Source: Streptomyces sp. Y2F8-2 | GTDB lineage: Bacteria; Actinomycetota; Actinomycetes; Streptomycetales; Streptomycetaceae | Reading direction: 5' to 3' | DNA length: 64,000 nt | NCBI RefSeq assembly: GCF_014905555.1 | Contig: NZ_BNGS01000001.1 | Span: forward strand, 1,116,001 to 1,180,000 | Shown: in pieces, positions 25,591 to 34,272 of the stretch | Layout: each line of letters begins with the position of its first letter | How positions within the stretch are numbered: position 1 is the first letter of the stretch | Notes under the pieces: model-generated | The model's input: only the letters and a program-made list of their open reading frames with translations | What the model was told of the DNA's origin: nothing | The model's database searches: none | Made by a program: the position numbers and the translations under genes

Positions 25591-26889
25591 TCACACGGAC
25601 CCGGCCCGCCTGCGTCCCGCCGTTTCGTTCCGTCCCGCCGTCCCGTCCCGTGCCGCCGTCCTGTTCCGTCCCGCCCCGTTCGGCCACAGCCTCGGGCTCC
25701 GCTTGGCCGCCCAGTCCTCGATCCAGCCGAACGCCACGATCGCCAGGCCGATCAGCGGCCAGATCAGGACGAACGTCCAGAGCGTGTACGTCGCGTCCAG
25801 CTCCGCCACCGCGCTGTCGCCCTTCAGGAAAGGGAGCTCGTAGAGCTGGTCCAGGATCGGGACGGCGGCCGTGATCAGCATGTTGTGCCACAGGTAGATC
25901 GTGACCGCCCGGTTGTTGGACAGGGTCACCAGCTTGTCCCAGCGGCGCAGCCGGCCCGGGAGTTCCCGCCAGGACGGGGAGTACTGGAGGAGGATGACGA
26001 CGAACCCGAAGGACCAGGTCGCCTGGGCCAGCGGGATGTCGTTCAGATCCCAGCCGTCGGGGCCCTGGTGGCCCGACGCCCACCACAGGCCGAACGCCAT
26101 GAGCAGGGCCGAGCAGGAGACGGCGACATGGCGGGGGACGCGGGCCAGAAGACCCTGGTGGTGGGCGAAGCCGAGGACCCAGCAGCCGCCGTAGACCGCG
26201 AAGTCCGTCACCGCGTTGCCCGTCTCGCCGGGGATCGTGACCAGCCCCGTGCCGACGACCGCCGTCAGGCCCAGCGGTGCCAGCAGCGTCGGCCAGGGCG
26301 CCCGCCGGAACGCCCACAGGAGCAGCGGCGAGGCCACCACGAACCACAGGTAGGCGCGCAGGTACCACAACGGCTCCGCCGCCTGCACCGCCCAGGTGTC
26401 CTCCAGCAGGCCGGACTCGGCGCCCAGGTGCGAGGGAAAGGGCGGGGCGCCGACCGGGATCACATAGTCGACCAGGCCGAGCAGGCCCCAGATGCCGCCG
26501 CCGTCCCGGTCCTTCAGCGGGTTCCAGCCGCCCGCGAACATCAGCGTCAGGACCACCGCGCTGAACGCCCACAGCGGCGGCAGCAGCCTGCGCACCCGGC
26601 TCCTGATCACGCTCGGCGCCGGGCGGCTCAGGGAGCGGGCCATCAGGGAGCCCGCCAGGGCGAACATCACGCCCATCGACGGGAAGAGCACGGTCAGCCA
26701 GGCCCAGCCGAAGAGGTGGTAGACCACGACCCGGACCAGGGCCAGGGAACGCAGCAGGTCCAGGTAGCGGTCGCGGCCCGGTGTGCGGGCTTCGGGGCTC
26801 TTCTTCTCCGCCTCCCGCCGCCGCGGGATCCCGTACGTCGACGTCGGCTCCGGGCCCGCGCCCGTGCCGGTGGTGTGGCCGCGGGTCAT
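25591..26889 (-). CDS. Membrane acyltransferase (acyltransferase-3/OafA family) in the mat operon
   Basis: A 432-residue integral membrane protein with about ten helices. The family core begins RDRYLDLLRSLALVRVVVYH, where the VVVYH Arg/His is the catalytic-site signature of acyltransferase-3 enzymes. Such proteins move acyl groups across the membrane onto extracellular glycans or lipids. The ATG overlaps the matB stop (ATGA at 26886-26889), so it is co-translated with a glycan synthase/deacetylase. O-acylation or succinylation of that polymer is therefore the likely role (inference). The C-terminal tail is a low-complexity Arg/Thr/Ala stretch encoded by short GC-rich repeats and is probably disordered. 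Confidence 0.82.
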   Translation of the reverse strand: MTRGHTTGTGAGPEPTSTYGIPRRREAEKKSPEARTPGRDRYLDLLRSLALVRVVVYHLFGWAWLTVLFPSMGVMFALAGSLMARSLSRPAPSVIRSRVRRLLPPLWAFSAVVLTLMFAGGWNPLKDRDGGGIWGLLGLVDYVIPVGAPPFPSHLGAESGLLEDTWAVQAAEPLWYLRAYLWFVVASPLLLWAFRRAPWPTLLAPLGLTAVVGTGLVTIPGETGNAVTDFAVYGGCWVLGFAHHQGLLARVPRHVAVSCSALLMAFGLWWASGHQGPDGWDLNDIPLAQATWSFGFVVILLQYSPSWRELPGRLRRWDKLVTLSNNRAVTIYLWHNMLITAAVPILDQLYELPFLKGDSAVAELDATYTLWTFVLIWPLIGLAIVAFGWIEDWAAKRSPRLWPNGAGRNRTAARDGTAGRNETAGRRRAGSV

Positions 26890-29078
26890 GCCACGGGCCT
26901 CCGTTCACTGTGCGGCCGCGGGTGCGGCACGGGGCCGCCCGGCGCCTCCACGACACCGGTGCGCCGCAGCTTCTGCCAGCGCAGCCGGCCGCCGGTGAGC
27001 GCCGTGATCCAGGACTGGAGCAGCACGACGTACATGAGCTGGCGGTAGAGGATCTGCTGCAGGGGCAGCGAGAGCAGGTGGGTCATGCGTTCGCGGTCGA
27101 GACGGAAGGCGTACGCCGCGCAGGTGGCCTGGATCGCCAGGACGCCCAGCCACGCCGCGACCGTCTTCTGCGTCGGGCCGAACACCACGCCGTACAGCAG
27201 GAAGACGTCGATGAGCGGGGCCAGCAGCGGGGCCACCACCATGAACAGGGAGACCAGGGGAAGGCCCACACGGCCGAAGCGCCCGGACGGGCCGCGCTCC
27301 AGCAACGCCCCCCGGTGCTTCCAGATCGCCTGCATGGTGCCGTACGACCAGCGGTAGCGCTGGGACCACAGCTGCTGGACCGTCTCCGGGGCCTCCGTCC
27401 AGGCTCGGGCGTTCTCGGCGTACACCACCCGCCAGCCGTCGCGGTGCAGCGCCATGGTGATGTCGGTGTCCTCGGCGAGCGTGTCGTCGCTCATGCCGCC
27501 CACCCGTTCCAGCGCGGACCTGCGGAACGCCCCGACCGCGCCGGGGATCGTCGGCATGCAGCGCAGGATGTCGTACATGCGGCGGTCGAGGTTGAAGCCC
27601 ATCACGTACTCGATGTGCTGCCAGGCGCCGATGAGGGAGTTCTTGTTGCCGACCTTCGCGTTGCCCGCCACCGCGCCGACGCGCGGGTCGGCGAAGGGCT
27701 GGACCAGTTCCCGGACGGTCGCCGGTTCGAAGACCGTGTCGCCGTCCATCATGACGACCAAGTCGTAACGGGCGTTGGCCACACCGCGGTTGAGGGCGGC
27801 CGGCTTGCCCGCGTTGAGCTGCCGCACGACACGCACGTCGGGCAGGCCCATCGCCTCCACGATCCGGGCCGTGCCGTCGGTCGAGCCGTCGTCGACGACG
27901 ACCACCTCGATGGGGTGCTCGCTCGCCGTCAGGGAGCGGACGGTGTTCTCGATGCACTTGGCCTCGTTGTACGCGGGCACCAGCACCGACACCGGTTCGG
28001 TGACCGGCGGGCCCCAGCGGAAGCCACGGCGGCGCACCCGGCGCGCGTGGACGCCGGAGAGCAGGAGCATCAGCACGAAGCGGCCGATGACGAGGCTGCC
28101 GACCACCGCGAGGCAGACCACCAGGACGTCGGTGACCTTCTCCGAGGCCTGGACCAGGAAGATCCACGCCTTGCCCTTCCACGCGTCGACGCCGGTGACC
28201 GGCGTCAGCGCGCTGGGCGCGCCGAGCGCCTCGGTGAGGTTCTGGAACCGGTAGCCCTCGGCCTGGAGTCCGGGCAGGAACCGGTCCAGCGCCTGCACCG
28301 TCTGGTGGCGGTCGCCGCCGGAGTCGTGCATCAGAACGATCGCGCCCTTGCCGCCGTGCGGGGTGGCACGGCGGATGATCTCGGCGACGCCGGGCTTCTG
28401 CCAGTCCTCGCTGTCGGTGTCGTTGACGACGGTGATGTAGCCGCGGCCGCCGATGTACTCGGTCACCGGCCAGGACTTGTCGTCCATGGCGTCGGCGAAG
28501 GAGGAGTACGGCGGCCGGAAGAGGGAGGTGCGCACACCGGCCGCGCCGCTGATCGCGAGCTGGTTCGTGGACAGCTCCCAGTCGATGCGGCGCTTCGACT
28601 GGTAGGACAGGTCGGGGTGGTTGAAGGTGTGCAGGCCCACCTCGTGACCCTCCGCCACCATGCGGGCGACGAGGTCGGGGTAGCGCGAGGCCATGGTGCC
28701 GGTGACGAAGAAGACCGCGTGCGCGTGGTGCTTCTTCAGCACGTCGAGGACCTTGGGCGTCCAGGTGGGGTCGGGGCCGTCGTCGAAGGTCAGGACGAGG
28801 CGGTGGTCCGGCAGACGCATGGTGCTGGTGCGGCCGCTGCGGGTGTCGATGACCGGGCCGCCGTCCAGGATCTTCTCCGGGACGTGGCCGGTGGCCGCCT
28901 CGGGCCGGATGCGGTGGTCGGCGAGGATCTCGCTGTGCACGAAGCCGCGCAGCATCAGCATCGTCACCAGGGCGACGAGGAGGAGCGTGGGCAGCAGCAG
29001 GCGCATGGGCACGCGGCGGCGCCGGGCGCCGTCGCGGGCGCCGGTCGCGGCGCCGGGACGGCGGGTGCGGGATGCCAT
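26886..29078 (-). CDS. matB: Bifunctional polysaccharide deacetylase/family-2 glycosyltransferase (MatB-like)
   Basis: A 730-residue membrane protein joining two activities. After a helix at about 26-45, a NodB deacetylase domain has LTFDDGPDPTWTPKVLDVL and the zinc motif HTFNHPDLS. After a second membrane segment comes a processive GT2 domain: VLVPAYNEAKCIENTVRSL, VVVVDDGSTDGTA, MMDGDTVF, EDTDITM and the QRYRW motif, then several C-terminal helices. In S. lividans, MatB with MatA makes a poly-beta-1,6-N-acetylglucosamine-like polymer that glues hyphae into pellets (van Dissel and colleagues). Domain order and the overlap with a matA-like gene (ATGA at 29078) support the name. Confidence 0.9.
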   Translation of the reverse strand: MASRTRRPGAATGARDGARRRRVPMRLLLPTLLLVALVTMLMLRGFVHSEILADHRIRPEAATGHVPEKILDGGPVIDTRSGRTSTMRLPDHRLVLTFDDGPDPTWTPKVLDVLKKHHAHAVFFVTGTMASRYPDLVARMVAEGHEVGLHTFNHPDLSYQSKRRIDWELSTNQLAISGAAGVRTSLFRPPYSSFADAMDDKSWPVTEYIGGRGYITVVNDTDSEDWQKPGVAEIIRRATPHGGKGAIVLMHDSGGDRHQTVQALDRFLPGLQAEGYRFQNLTEALGAPSALTPVTGVDAWKGKAWIFLVQASEKVTDVLVVCLAVVGSLVIGRFVLMLLLSGVHARRVRRRGFRWGPPVTEPVSVLVPAYNEAKCIENTVRSLTASEHPIEVVVVDDGSTDGTARIVEAMGLPDVRVVRQLNAGKPAALNRGVANARYDLVVMMDGDTVFEPATVRELVQPFADPRVGAVAGNAKVGNKNSLIGAWQHIEYVMGFNLDRRMYDILRCMPTIPGAVGAFRRSALERVGGMSDDTLAEDTDITMALHRDGWRVVYAENARAWTEAPETVQQLWSQRYRWSYGTMQAIWKHRGALLERGPSGRFGRVGLPLVSLFMVVAPLLAPLIDVFLLYGVVFGPTQKTVAAWLGVLAIQATCAAYAFRLDRERMTHLLSLPLQQILYRQLMYVVLLQSWITALTGGRLRWQKLRRTGVVEAPGGPVPHPRPHSERRPVA

Positions 29079-30337
29079 CAGAGGACGTACTCCGGGGAGC
29101 GGAAGGGCGAGGAGGAGCCGGCGGCGTCCTCGGCGACGGGCATGGGCGTGCGCCGGCCCTCGGCCACCGGCATCGGCGTGCCCGGGCCGTGGGCGACGCT
29201 GCCCGTGCCCGGGCCCGTGCTGCCGCCGTCCGGGCTCGGCGACGGGTCGGGCGAGGGGTTGCCGCCCGCCGGGGGGCTCGCGGCCGGCGGGATGGAGACG
29301 GGCACCGACGGGCGCAGGCTCGGTCGGGTCACGCCGGACCCCGGGTTCCCGGCGGTGCGCGTCGCGGACGGCCCGGGATCGGCGGAGGTGCCCGGCCGTC
29401 GGGGGCTCGCGGAGGCATCGGGCGCGCCGGTGCTGAGGCCCGGCGACGGTGTCGTGGCGTCGCTCGCCGACGCGGTCACGCCCGGGGCGGGGCTGCCCGA
29501 CACGGACGGCTGCGCGGACCGGGAGGGCAGCGGCGAGCTGTCGACCTCGCTCGCCGGCGCGTCCTCCTGCTCCCTCGGCACCGGCAGCCAGGGCGCGGCG
29601 GAGCTGCCGGACAGGAGGGTGGCGACGATGACGGCGGCGTAGGCGGCGCAGGCGACACCGATGGCGATGCCGATACGGCGCAGCCGGCGCCCGCGCCGTC
29701 CGGACTCGTCCACGAAGACCGGGCCCTCGGAGCCGTCCCGGCCGCCGGGCTCCCCGCGCTGCCCGGGTCCGGCCCCGAGTCGCCAACCGGTGCTGTCGAG
29801 CTGGACGGTCACCTCGTGCGGGTCGTGGGCGTGCTCGGTGTCGGCCGAGCCGTGCCAGGCGTCCCGGCGGGCGGCACCGCCGCGCTGTGCGGGAATGCCC
29901 TGGGCCCCGGCCGCGTCCGACAGGCCCGCGCGACCGGCGGCCCCGGGAGGAAACCCGCTCCGGCCGACGCCCGGAAGACGCACGTCGGCACCGGCCTTGA
30001 GAAAGGCCTCGGCTTCGGTGACGCCCGGGCGTCCCGCGTGCCTCGCGGCCCTGGGCAGAACCTCGGTCTCGGTGACCTCCGGCAGGCCCGCGCGCCGCAC
30101 GGCCCTCGGAAGGAGTTCCGTCTCGGTGAGGTCCGGCAGGCCCGCGCCCGCGCCCGCACCGGATCGCGGCAGGACCTCGGTCGCGTCCATGCCCGTCAGG
30201 CCCGCACCCGCGCGCAGCGTCCCCGTTCCACCGAACTCCGCCAAGGAACGGATGTCATTCCCGCCGACTGGGACTTCTCGGGTCGCCGATGCGGCATCGG
30301 GCCATTCCGGTTGGGCGCCTTCCCGCCACTTTTCCAC
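29078..30337 (-). CDS. matA: Single-pass membrane protein encoded with matB (MatA position)
   Basis: A 419-residue protein with no catalytic motif that I recognise. The N-terminal ~200 residues are predicted cytoplasmic and carry tandem segments with DATEVLPR, TETELLPR, TETEVLPR and VTEAEAFLK (about residues 48-115). A membrane helix (RIGIAIGVACAAYAAVIVA) follows a basic stretch, then a Pro/Ser/Gly-rich extracytoplasmic tail. The GTG start at 30335-30337 has GGGGGGA upstream; an ATG at 30467-30469 would add 44 Gly/Pro/Arg-rich residues but lacks a ribosome-binding site. Co-translation with matB places it at the matA position, but I could not confirm homology to published MatA, hence the lower confidence. 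Confidence 0.6.
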   Translation of the reverse strand: MEKWREGAQPEWPDAASATREVPVGGNDIRSLAEFGGTGTLRAGAGLTGMDATEVLPRSGAGAGAGLPDLTETELLPRAVRRAGLPEVTETEVLPRAARHAGRPGVTEAEAFLKAGADVRLPGVGRSGFPPGAAGRAGLSDAAGAQGIPAQRGGAARRDAWHGSADTEHAHDPHEVTVQLDSTGWRLGAGPGQRGEPGGRDGSEGPVFVDESGRRGRRLRRIGIAIGVACAAYAAVIVATLLSGSSAAPWLPVPREQEDAPASEVDSSPLPSRSAQPSVSGSPAPGVTASASDATTPSPGLSTGAPDASASPRRPGTSADPGPSATRTAGNPGSGVTRPSLRPSVPVSIPPAASPPAGGNPSPDPSPSPDGGSTGPGTGSVAHGPGTPMPVAEGRRTPMPVAEDAAGSSSPFRSPEYVL

Positions 30338-30494
30338 GCGCGCACATCCCCCCACGGGACAGTTCCGGGCGCGCCCACGACCCGGGCCCCCGTCGACCGG
30401 ACCAGGCCCCCGACCTGGTCCGAGCGCCCCCTTTACCAAGTCCTTGCCCGGGCCATGAATGTAGCGCATGTGGGGGATGTGTGGTTCCGATGCG

Positions 30495-31463
30495 CTAATT
30501 CCGGGTACTCATGGCCTCCGCGTCATTGGCTGGAATCCATCCATCCATGGGCCGCCGCAGCCATCCCTCCGCGGCGGCGACCTCGGCCGAGGCCTGTCGA
30601 AGCGCATCGAGCCCCGGATGTGTCAGCCCTTGTCGCCACACCAGCGAGACGGGCGAGAGCGGTACGGGATCGACGAGCGGACGCCGCACCGTCCCGGGCA
30701 GCGCGGGGAAGTCCACCACGGCGAGAATCGGATGGCCCGTCCTCGCCATGATCCGCTGGAACTCCTCGTCCCCGACGGCCAGCGGGATCGGAGGCGCGAC
30801 CCGGATGTCCCGCCCGTCGAACAGGCGGTGCGCGAGGTCGGTCCACTCCGGCGTGCGCGGGTTCCCGGCGCCCGCGTACACCGTCTCCCCGGCAAGCGCG
30901 GCCAGCGGCACCGCCTCCAGCGACACCAGACGGTGGTCCTCGGGCAGGACGACCGCCATCGGCTCGTACCGCACGGGCTGCTGGTCGAGCCCGGCCCGCA
31001 GCGCCGGGGGAAGGCCCGCGAACCGGCCGAACGACGCGTCCAGCCGGCCCGCCAACACTTCGGCCGCGGCATGCGTGAGACCGCTCTCGTAGCGGGCCAT
31101 CAACTCCAGGTCGGGGACGAGCGCACGGGCCCGGTGCAGCACCCGGCGCCCGGTGACCAGCCCCGGGGAGTTCAGGTCCACCAGCAGCGGCCGTGCCTGC
31201 CCGAAGGCGGCGAGGAGGTCGTCCTGCGCGTCCAGCACCCGGCGCGCGTACGGCAGCAGGCGCTCGCCGTCGGGGGTCAGCGTGACCTGCCGTGTCGTAC
31301 GCACGAACAGTTCGGTGCCCAACTCCCGCTCCAGCCTGCGGATGTCCCGGCTCAACGCCTGCTGGGCGACGTACAGGCGGGTCGCGGCGCGGGTGAAGTG
31401 CAGTTCCTCCGCGACGGCGAGGAACGCGCGGAGCAGGCGGGGGTCGACGGCGGCAGCGGGCAT
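30495..31463 (-). CDS. LysR-family transcriptional regulator
   Basis: A 322-residue LysR regulator. The winged HTH is LLRAFLAVAEELHFTRAATR then LYVAQQALSRDIRRLERELG, and the effector-binding domain follows from about residue 90. It is divergent from an MFS exporter gene across 84 bp, the classic arrangement in which LysR controls its neighbour. The intergenic DNA has CTTAC and GTAAG half-sites (near 31471 and 31503) that could be part of a LysR box, but the match is weak. The effector is unknown. The ATG at 31461-31463 starts right before the HTH, as is usual. Confidence 0.92.
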   Translation of the reverse strand: MPAAAVDPRLLRAFLAVAEELHFTRAATRLYVAQQALSRDIRRLERELGTELFVRTTRQVTLTPDGERLLPYARRVLDAQDDLLAAFGQARPLLVDLNSPGLVTGRRVLHRARALVPDLELMARYESGLTHAAAEVLAGRLDASFGRFAGLPPALRAGLDQQPVRYEPMAVVLPEDHRLVSLEAVPLAALAGETVYAGAGNPRTPEWTDLAHRLFDGRDIRVAPPIPLAVGDEEFQRIMARTGHPILAVVDFPALPGTVRRPLVDPVPLSPVSLVWRQGLTHPGLDALRQASAEVAAAEGWLRRPMDGWIPANDAEAMSTRN

Positions 31464-31547
31464 CCGGCGAACTTACAACCCGGGTGCGTCAATCGCCACG
31501 GAGTAAGTGTTGGACCGCAGGTCACGGGCCGGGCGACGCTTCCCTGC

Positions 31548-32858
31548 ATGCCGCAGCCCTCCTCCCGCAGACCGCCCCTGCTCACCGTCACCCAGGACAC
31601 CCTGGTCGCCGCCGACTTCACCCCGCGCACCGCCGGCCGGGCACCCGCCCCGCGCAACCCCTACCGCCGGCTGTTCACCCACCCCGGCACCCGCGCCTTC
31701 ACGATCGGGAACCTCATCGCCCGGCTCCCCATCGGCATGTTCAGCGTGAGCTCGGTCATCATGATCGCCGGCTCGCGGGGCTCGTACGCCCTCGCCGGTG
31801 CGGTCACCGCCACCGGCCTCGTGGCCACGGCCGCGGTCGCGCCCTGGGTGGCACGCCTCGTCGACCGTCACGGCCAGGCCCGGGTCGCCCTGCCCGCCAC
31901 GCTGTTCGCGCTGCTCGGGAGCCTCGCACTGGTCCTGTGCGTGCACTACGACGCCCCCGACTGGACCCTGCTCGCCGCCCAGGCGGCCACCGCCACCACC
32001 CCGAACATCGGCGGCCTGTCCCGCGCCCGCTGGGCCCACCTGTTCCGGAACGCCCCGGACGCCCTGCACACGGCGAACTCGTTCGAACAGGCCGCCGACG
32101 AGCTGTGCTACCTGCTCGGCCCGGTGCTCGCCGCCTTCCTCTGCACCCGGCTCTTCCCGGAGGCCGGCACTCTGGCCGGCGTCTTCCTGCTGCTCACCGG
32201 CATGTTGATCTTCACCAGCCGGCGCGCCACTGAACCGCCGCCGAGCCGCCGCCCGGGCACCCGGCCCCCGCTGCGCGCCCCCGGCATGCCCCCGCTCCTG
32301 CTCGGCCTGCTGGCCACCGGCGCGGTCTTCGGCGCGATGGAGGTCGTCACGGTGGCGTTCGCGGACGCACAGGGTCACAAGGCGGCTGCCGGCCCGGTCC
32401 TCGCCCTGCAGGCCGCCGGTTCGTGCGCCGCCGGACTGCTCTACGGCGCGCTGCGGCCCGCCGGTCCCGCCGACCGCCGCTACGCGTGGTGCCTCGCGGC
32501 GATGACGGCCCTCATGACCCTGCCCCTGCTCGCGGCGCGCACCACCGATTCCCTCGTCGCCCTCGCGCCCGCCCTGCTGCTCGCGGGCATGGCCACCGCC
32601 CCGACGATGGTCACGGCGATGGTGCTGGTCCAGCGGCGCACCCCCGAGGGCCGTTCGAACGAGGGCATGACCCTCGCCGTGACGGCTCTGCTCGGGGGCG
32701 TGGCCTGCGGTTCCGCCATCGGCGGCTGGGCGGTGGAACACCTGTCTCCGACCGCCGGTTTCGCCCTCCCCACGACCGCCTCGGGCCTCGCCCTGGCGAT
32801 CGCCCTCGGACAGAGGGCGGTCGAAGGAATCCGCACCGATTCGTGCGCCCCCCATTGA
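31548..32858 (+). CDS. MFS transporter (putative exporter)
   Basis: A 436-residue, 12-helix major facilitator. A soluble N-terminal ~40 residues precede helix 1 (RAFTIGNLIARLPIGMFSVS). The loop 2-3 region reads WVARLVDRHGQARVALPATL, an MFS motif-A variant. The ATG at 31548 is the only start giving a normal N-terminus; sequence upstream in this frame is antisense to the LysR gene. The divergent LysR gene probably controls it. The substrate cannot be inferred; drug or metabolite efflux is the usual role. Its stop codon lies inside the -35 element of the next operon's promoter. Confidence 0.85.
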   Translation: MPQPSSRRPPLLTVTQDTLVAADFTPRTAGRAPAPRNPYRRLFTHPGTRAFTIGNLIARLPIGMFSVSSVIMIAGSRGSYALAGAVTATGLVATAAVAPWVARLVDRHGQARVALPATLFALLGSLALVLCVHYDAPDWTLLAAQAATATTPNIGGLSRARWAHLFRNAPDALHTANSFEQAADELCYLLGPVLAAFLCTRLFPEAGTLAGVFLLLTGMLIFTSRRATEPPPSRRPGTRPPLRAPGMPPLLLGLLATGAVFGAMEVVTVAFADAQGHKAAAGPVLALQAAGSCAAGLLYGALRPAGPADRRYAWCLAAMTALMTLPLLAARTTDSLVALAPALLLAGMATAPTMVTAMVLVQRRTPEGRSNEGMTLAVTALLGGVACGSAIGGWAVEHLSPTAGFALPTTASGLALAIALGQRAVEGIRTDSCAPH

Positions 32859-32883
32859 CGCGCTCCCGACGCCCACATAGCTT
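32855..32883 (+). promoter_or_regulatory. Promoter of the alpha-xyloside/xyloglucan-type ABC operon
   Basis: TTGACG (32855-32860), 17-bp spacer, TAGCTT (32878-32883). The -35 box overlaps the stop codon of the upstream MFS gene. Two palindromic operators follow immediately. Confidence 0.75.
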
Positions 32884-32888
32884 CCCCC

Positions 32889-32904
32889 GTCGAAGCGCTT
32901 CGAC
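32889..32904. promoter_or_regulatory. LacI-type operator, perfect palindrome
   Basis: GTCGAAGCGCTTCGAC is a perfect 16-bp palindrome with a central CG, just downstream of the -10 box. It is the probable binding site of the LacI regulator encoded at 38391-39401. Confidence 0.8.
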
Positions 32905-32911
32905 ATCCCTC

Positions 32912-32927
32912 GTCGAAACGCTTCGAT
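32912..32927. promoter_or_regulatory. Second LacI-type operator
   Basis: GTCGAAACGCTTCGAT is a near copy of the upstream palindrome, 23 bp centre to centre (about two helical turns). This spacing allows two repressor dimers on the same face. Confidence 0.78.
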
Positions 32928-32976
32928 GAACCCTGTGTGAGGCTCCGATACCCATCCGACTCCCCGGAGGCACTGG

Positions 32977-34272
32977 ATGTTGACAGCACGACGGCGTGTG
33001 GTGGCGGCGGCTGCGGTGGTCCTGTCCGGATCCCTGCTCCTGGCCTCCTGCGGTGGCTCGGACAGCGGCTCTTCCGACGGCAAGACGCTGAAACTGTGGC
33101 ACTACGAGGGCCCGGACAGCGCGATGGGCGCCGCCTGGAACGAGGCCATCAAGGAGTTCGAGGCCAAGCACCCGGGTGTGAAGGTGAAGTTCGAGGAGAA
33201 GGGCTTCGAGCAGATCCAGAAGACCGCGCCCATGGTGCTCAACTCCTCCGACGCACCCGACATCATGGAGTACAACAAGGGCAACGCGACGGCGGGCCTG
33301 CTGTCCAAGCAGGGACTTCTCACCGATCTGACCGCCGAGGTCACCAAGCGCGGCTGGGACAAGAAGCTCAGCGCGGGCGTGAAGACCACGAGCCAGTACG
33401 ACGCCAACGGCGTCATGGGCTCCGGCAAATGGTACGGAGTGCCCAATTACGCCGAGTACACCATGGTCTTCTACAACAAGGACCTGCTCAAGAAGTACGG
33501 GATCGCCGAGCCGAAGACGTTCGACGACCTGACCGCCGCGATGGACAAGTTCGTCGCCAAGGGCATCACCCCGCTCGCCAACTCCGGCGCCGAGTACATG
33601 GCCCAGCAGTACCTCTACCAACTCGCGCTGTCGAAGGCCGACCGCTCCTGGGTCGACAGTTACGAGCTGTACAAGGGCAAGACCGACTTCCACGACGCGG
33701 CCTGGACGTACGGCGCGACCACCTTCGCCGACTGGGTGAAGAAGGGCTACATCAGCAAGACGTCCAGCGGTACCAAGGCCGAGGACGCGGGTGTCGCCTT
33801 CATCCAGGGCAAGAACCCGATCCTGTTCAGCGGAAGCTGGTGGTACGGCCGCTTCAAGACGGAGAACAAGTTCGACTGGGGCACCATGCTCTGGCCCGGC
33901 TCCAACCTCACCCTCGGGTCCGGCGGCAACCTCTGGGTCGTGCCCAAGGGCGCCAAGAACAAGGACCTCGCCTACGACTTCATCGACATCACCATGTCGC
34001 CGAAGATCCAGAACCTGCTGGGCAACAAGGGCGGCGTCCCGCTCGCGGCCGACCCGAACGCCATCACCGACCCGCAGTCCAAGACCCTCATCGCGAACTT
34101 CAACACGCTCTCCCAGCGCGACGGCCTCGCCTTCTACCCCGACTGGCCCGTCCCCGGCTTCTACGACACCCTCGTCTCCGAGACGCAGAAGCTGATCACG
34201 GGCAGCGAGCAGCCGGACGCCTATCTCAGCGCGCTGCAGAAGGCGTACGACCAGGGCGCGCCGAAGCAATGA
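32977..34272 (+). CDS. Sugar ABC importer, solute-binding lipoprotein
   Basis: A 431-residue family-1 solute-binding lipoprotein. The signal peptide ends in the lipobox LLLASC, followed by a short Gly/Ser linker. Binding-protein motifs include LKLWHYEGPDSAMGAAWNEA, GVPNYAEYTMVFYNKDLLKK and FIQGKNPILFSGSWWYGRF. The start is fixed by GGAGGCACTGG before the ATG. It is the first gene of an operon with two permeases and a GH31 enzyme, behind a promoter with two LacI operators. Context suggests an alpha-xyloside or xyloglucan oligosaccharide as ligand. No ATPase is encoded nearby. Confidence 0.9.
   Translation: MLTARRRVVAAAAVVLSGSLLLASCGGSDSGSSDGKTLKLWHYEGPDSAMGAAWNEAIKEFEAKHPGVKVKFEEKGFEQIQKTAPMVLNSSDAPDIMEYNKGNATAGLLSKQGLLTDLTAEVTKRGWDKKLSAGVKTTSQYDANGVMGSGKWYGVPNYAEYTMVFYNKDLLKKYGIAEPKTFDDLTAAMDKFVAKGITPLANSGAEYMAQQYLYQLALSKADRSWVDSYELYKGKTDFHDAAWTYGATTFADWVKKGYISKTSSGTKAEDAGVAFIQGKNPILFSGSWWYGRFKTENKFDWGTMLWPGSNLTLGSGGNLWVVPKGAKNKDLAYDFIDITMSPKIQNLLGNKGGVPLAADPNAITDPQSKTLIANFNTLSQRDGLAFYPDWPVPGFYDTLVSETQKLITGSEQPDAYLSALQKAYDQGAPKQ

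Noticed and set aside
26781..29642. A 953-codon rightward frame antisense to matB
   Set aside because: It is a third-position GC shadow of matB, whose NodB and GT2 motifs are unmistakable on the other strand.
31464..31547. LysR binding box
   Set aside because: CTTAC and GTAAG half-sites are present but do not give a convincing T-N11-A arrangement, so no site was called.
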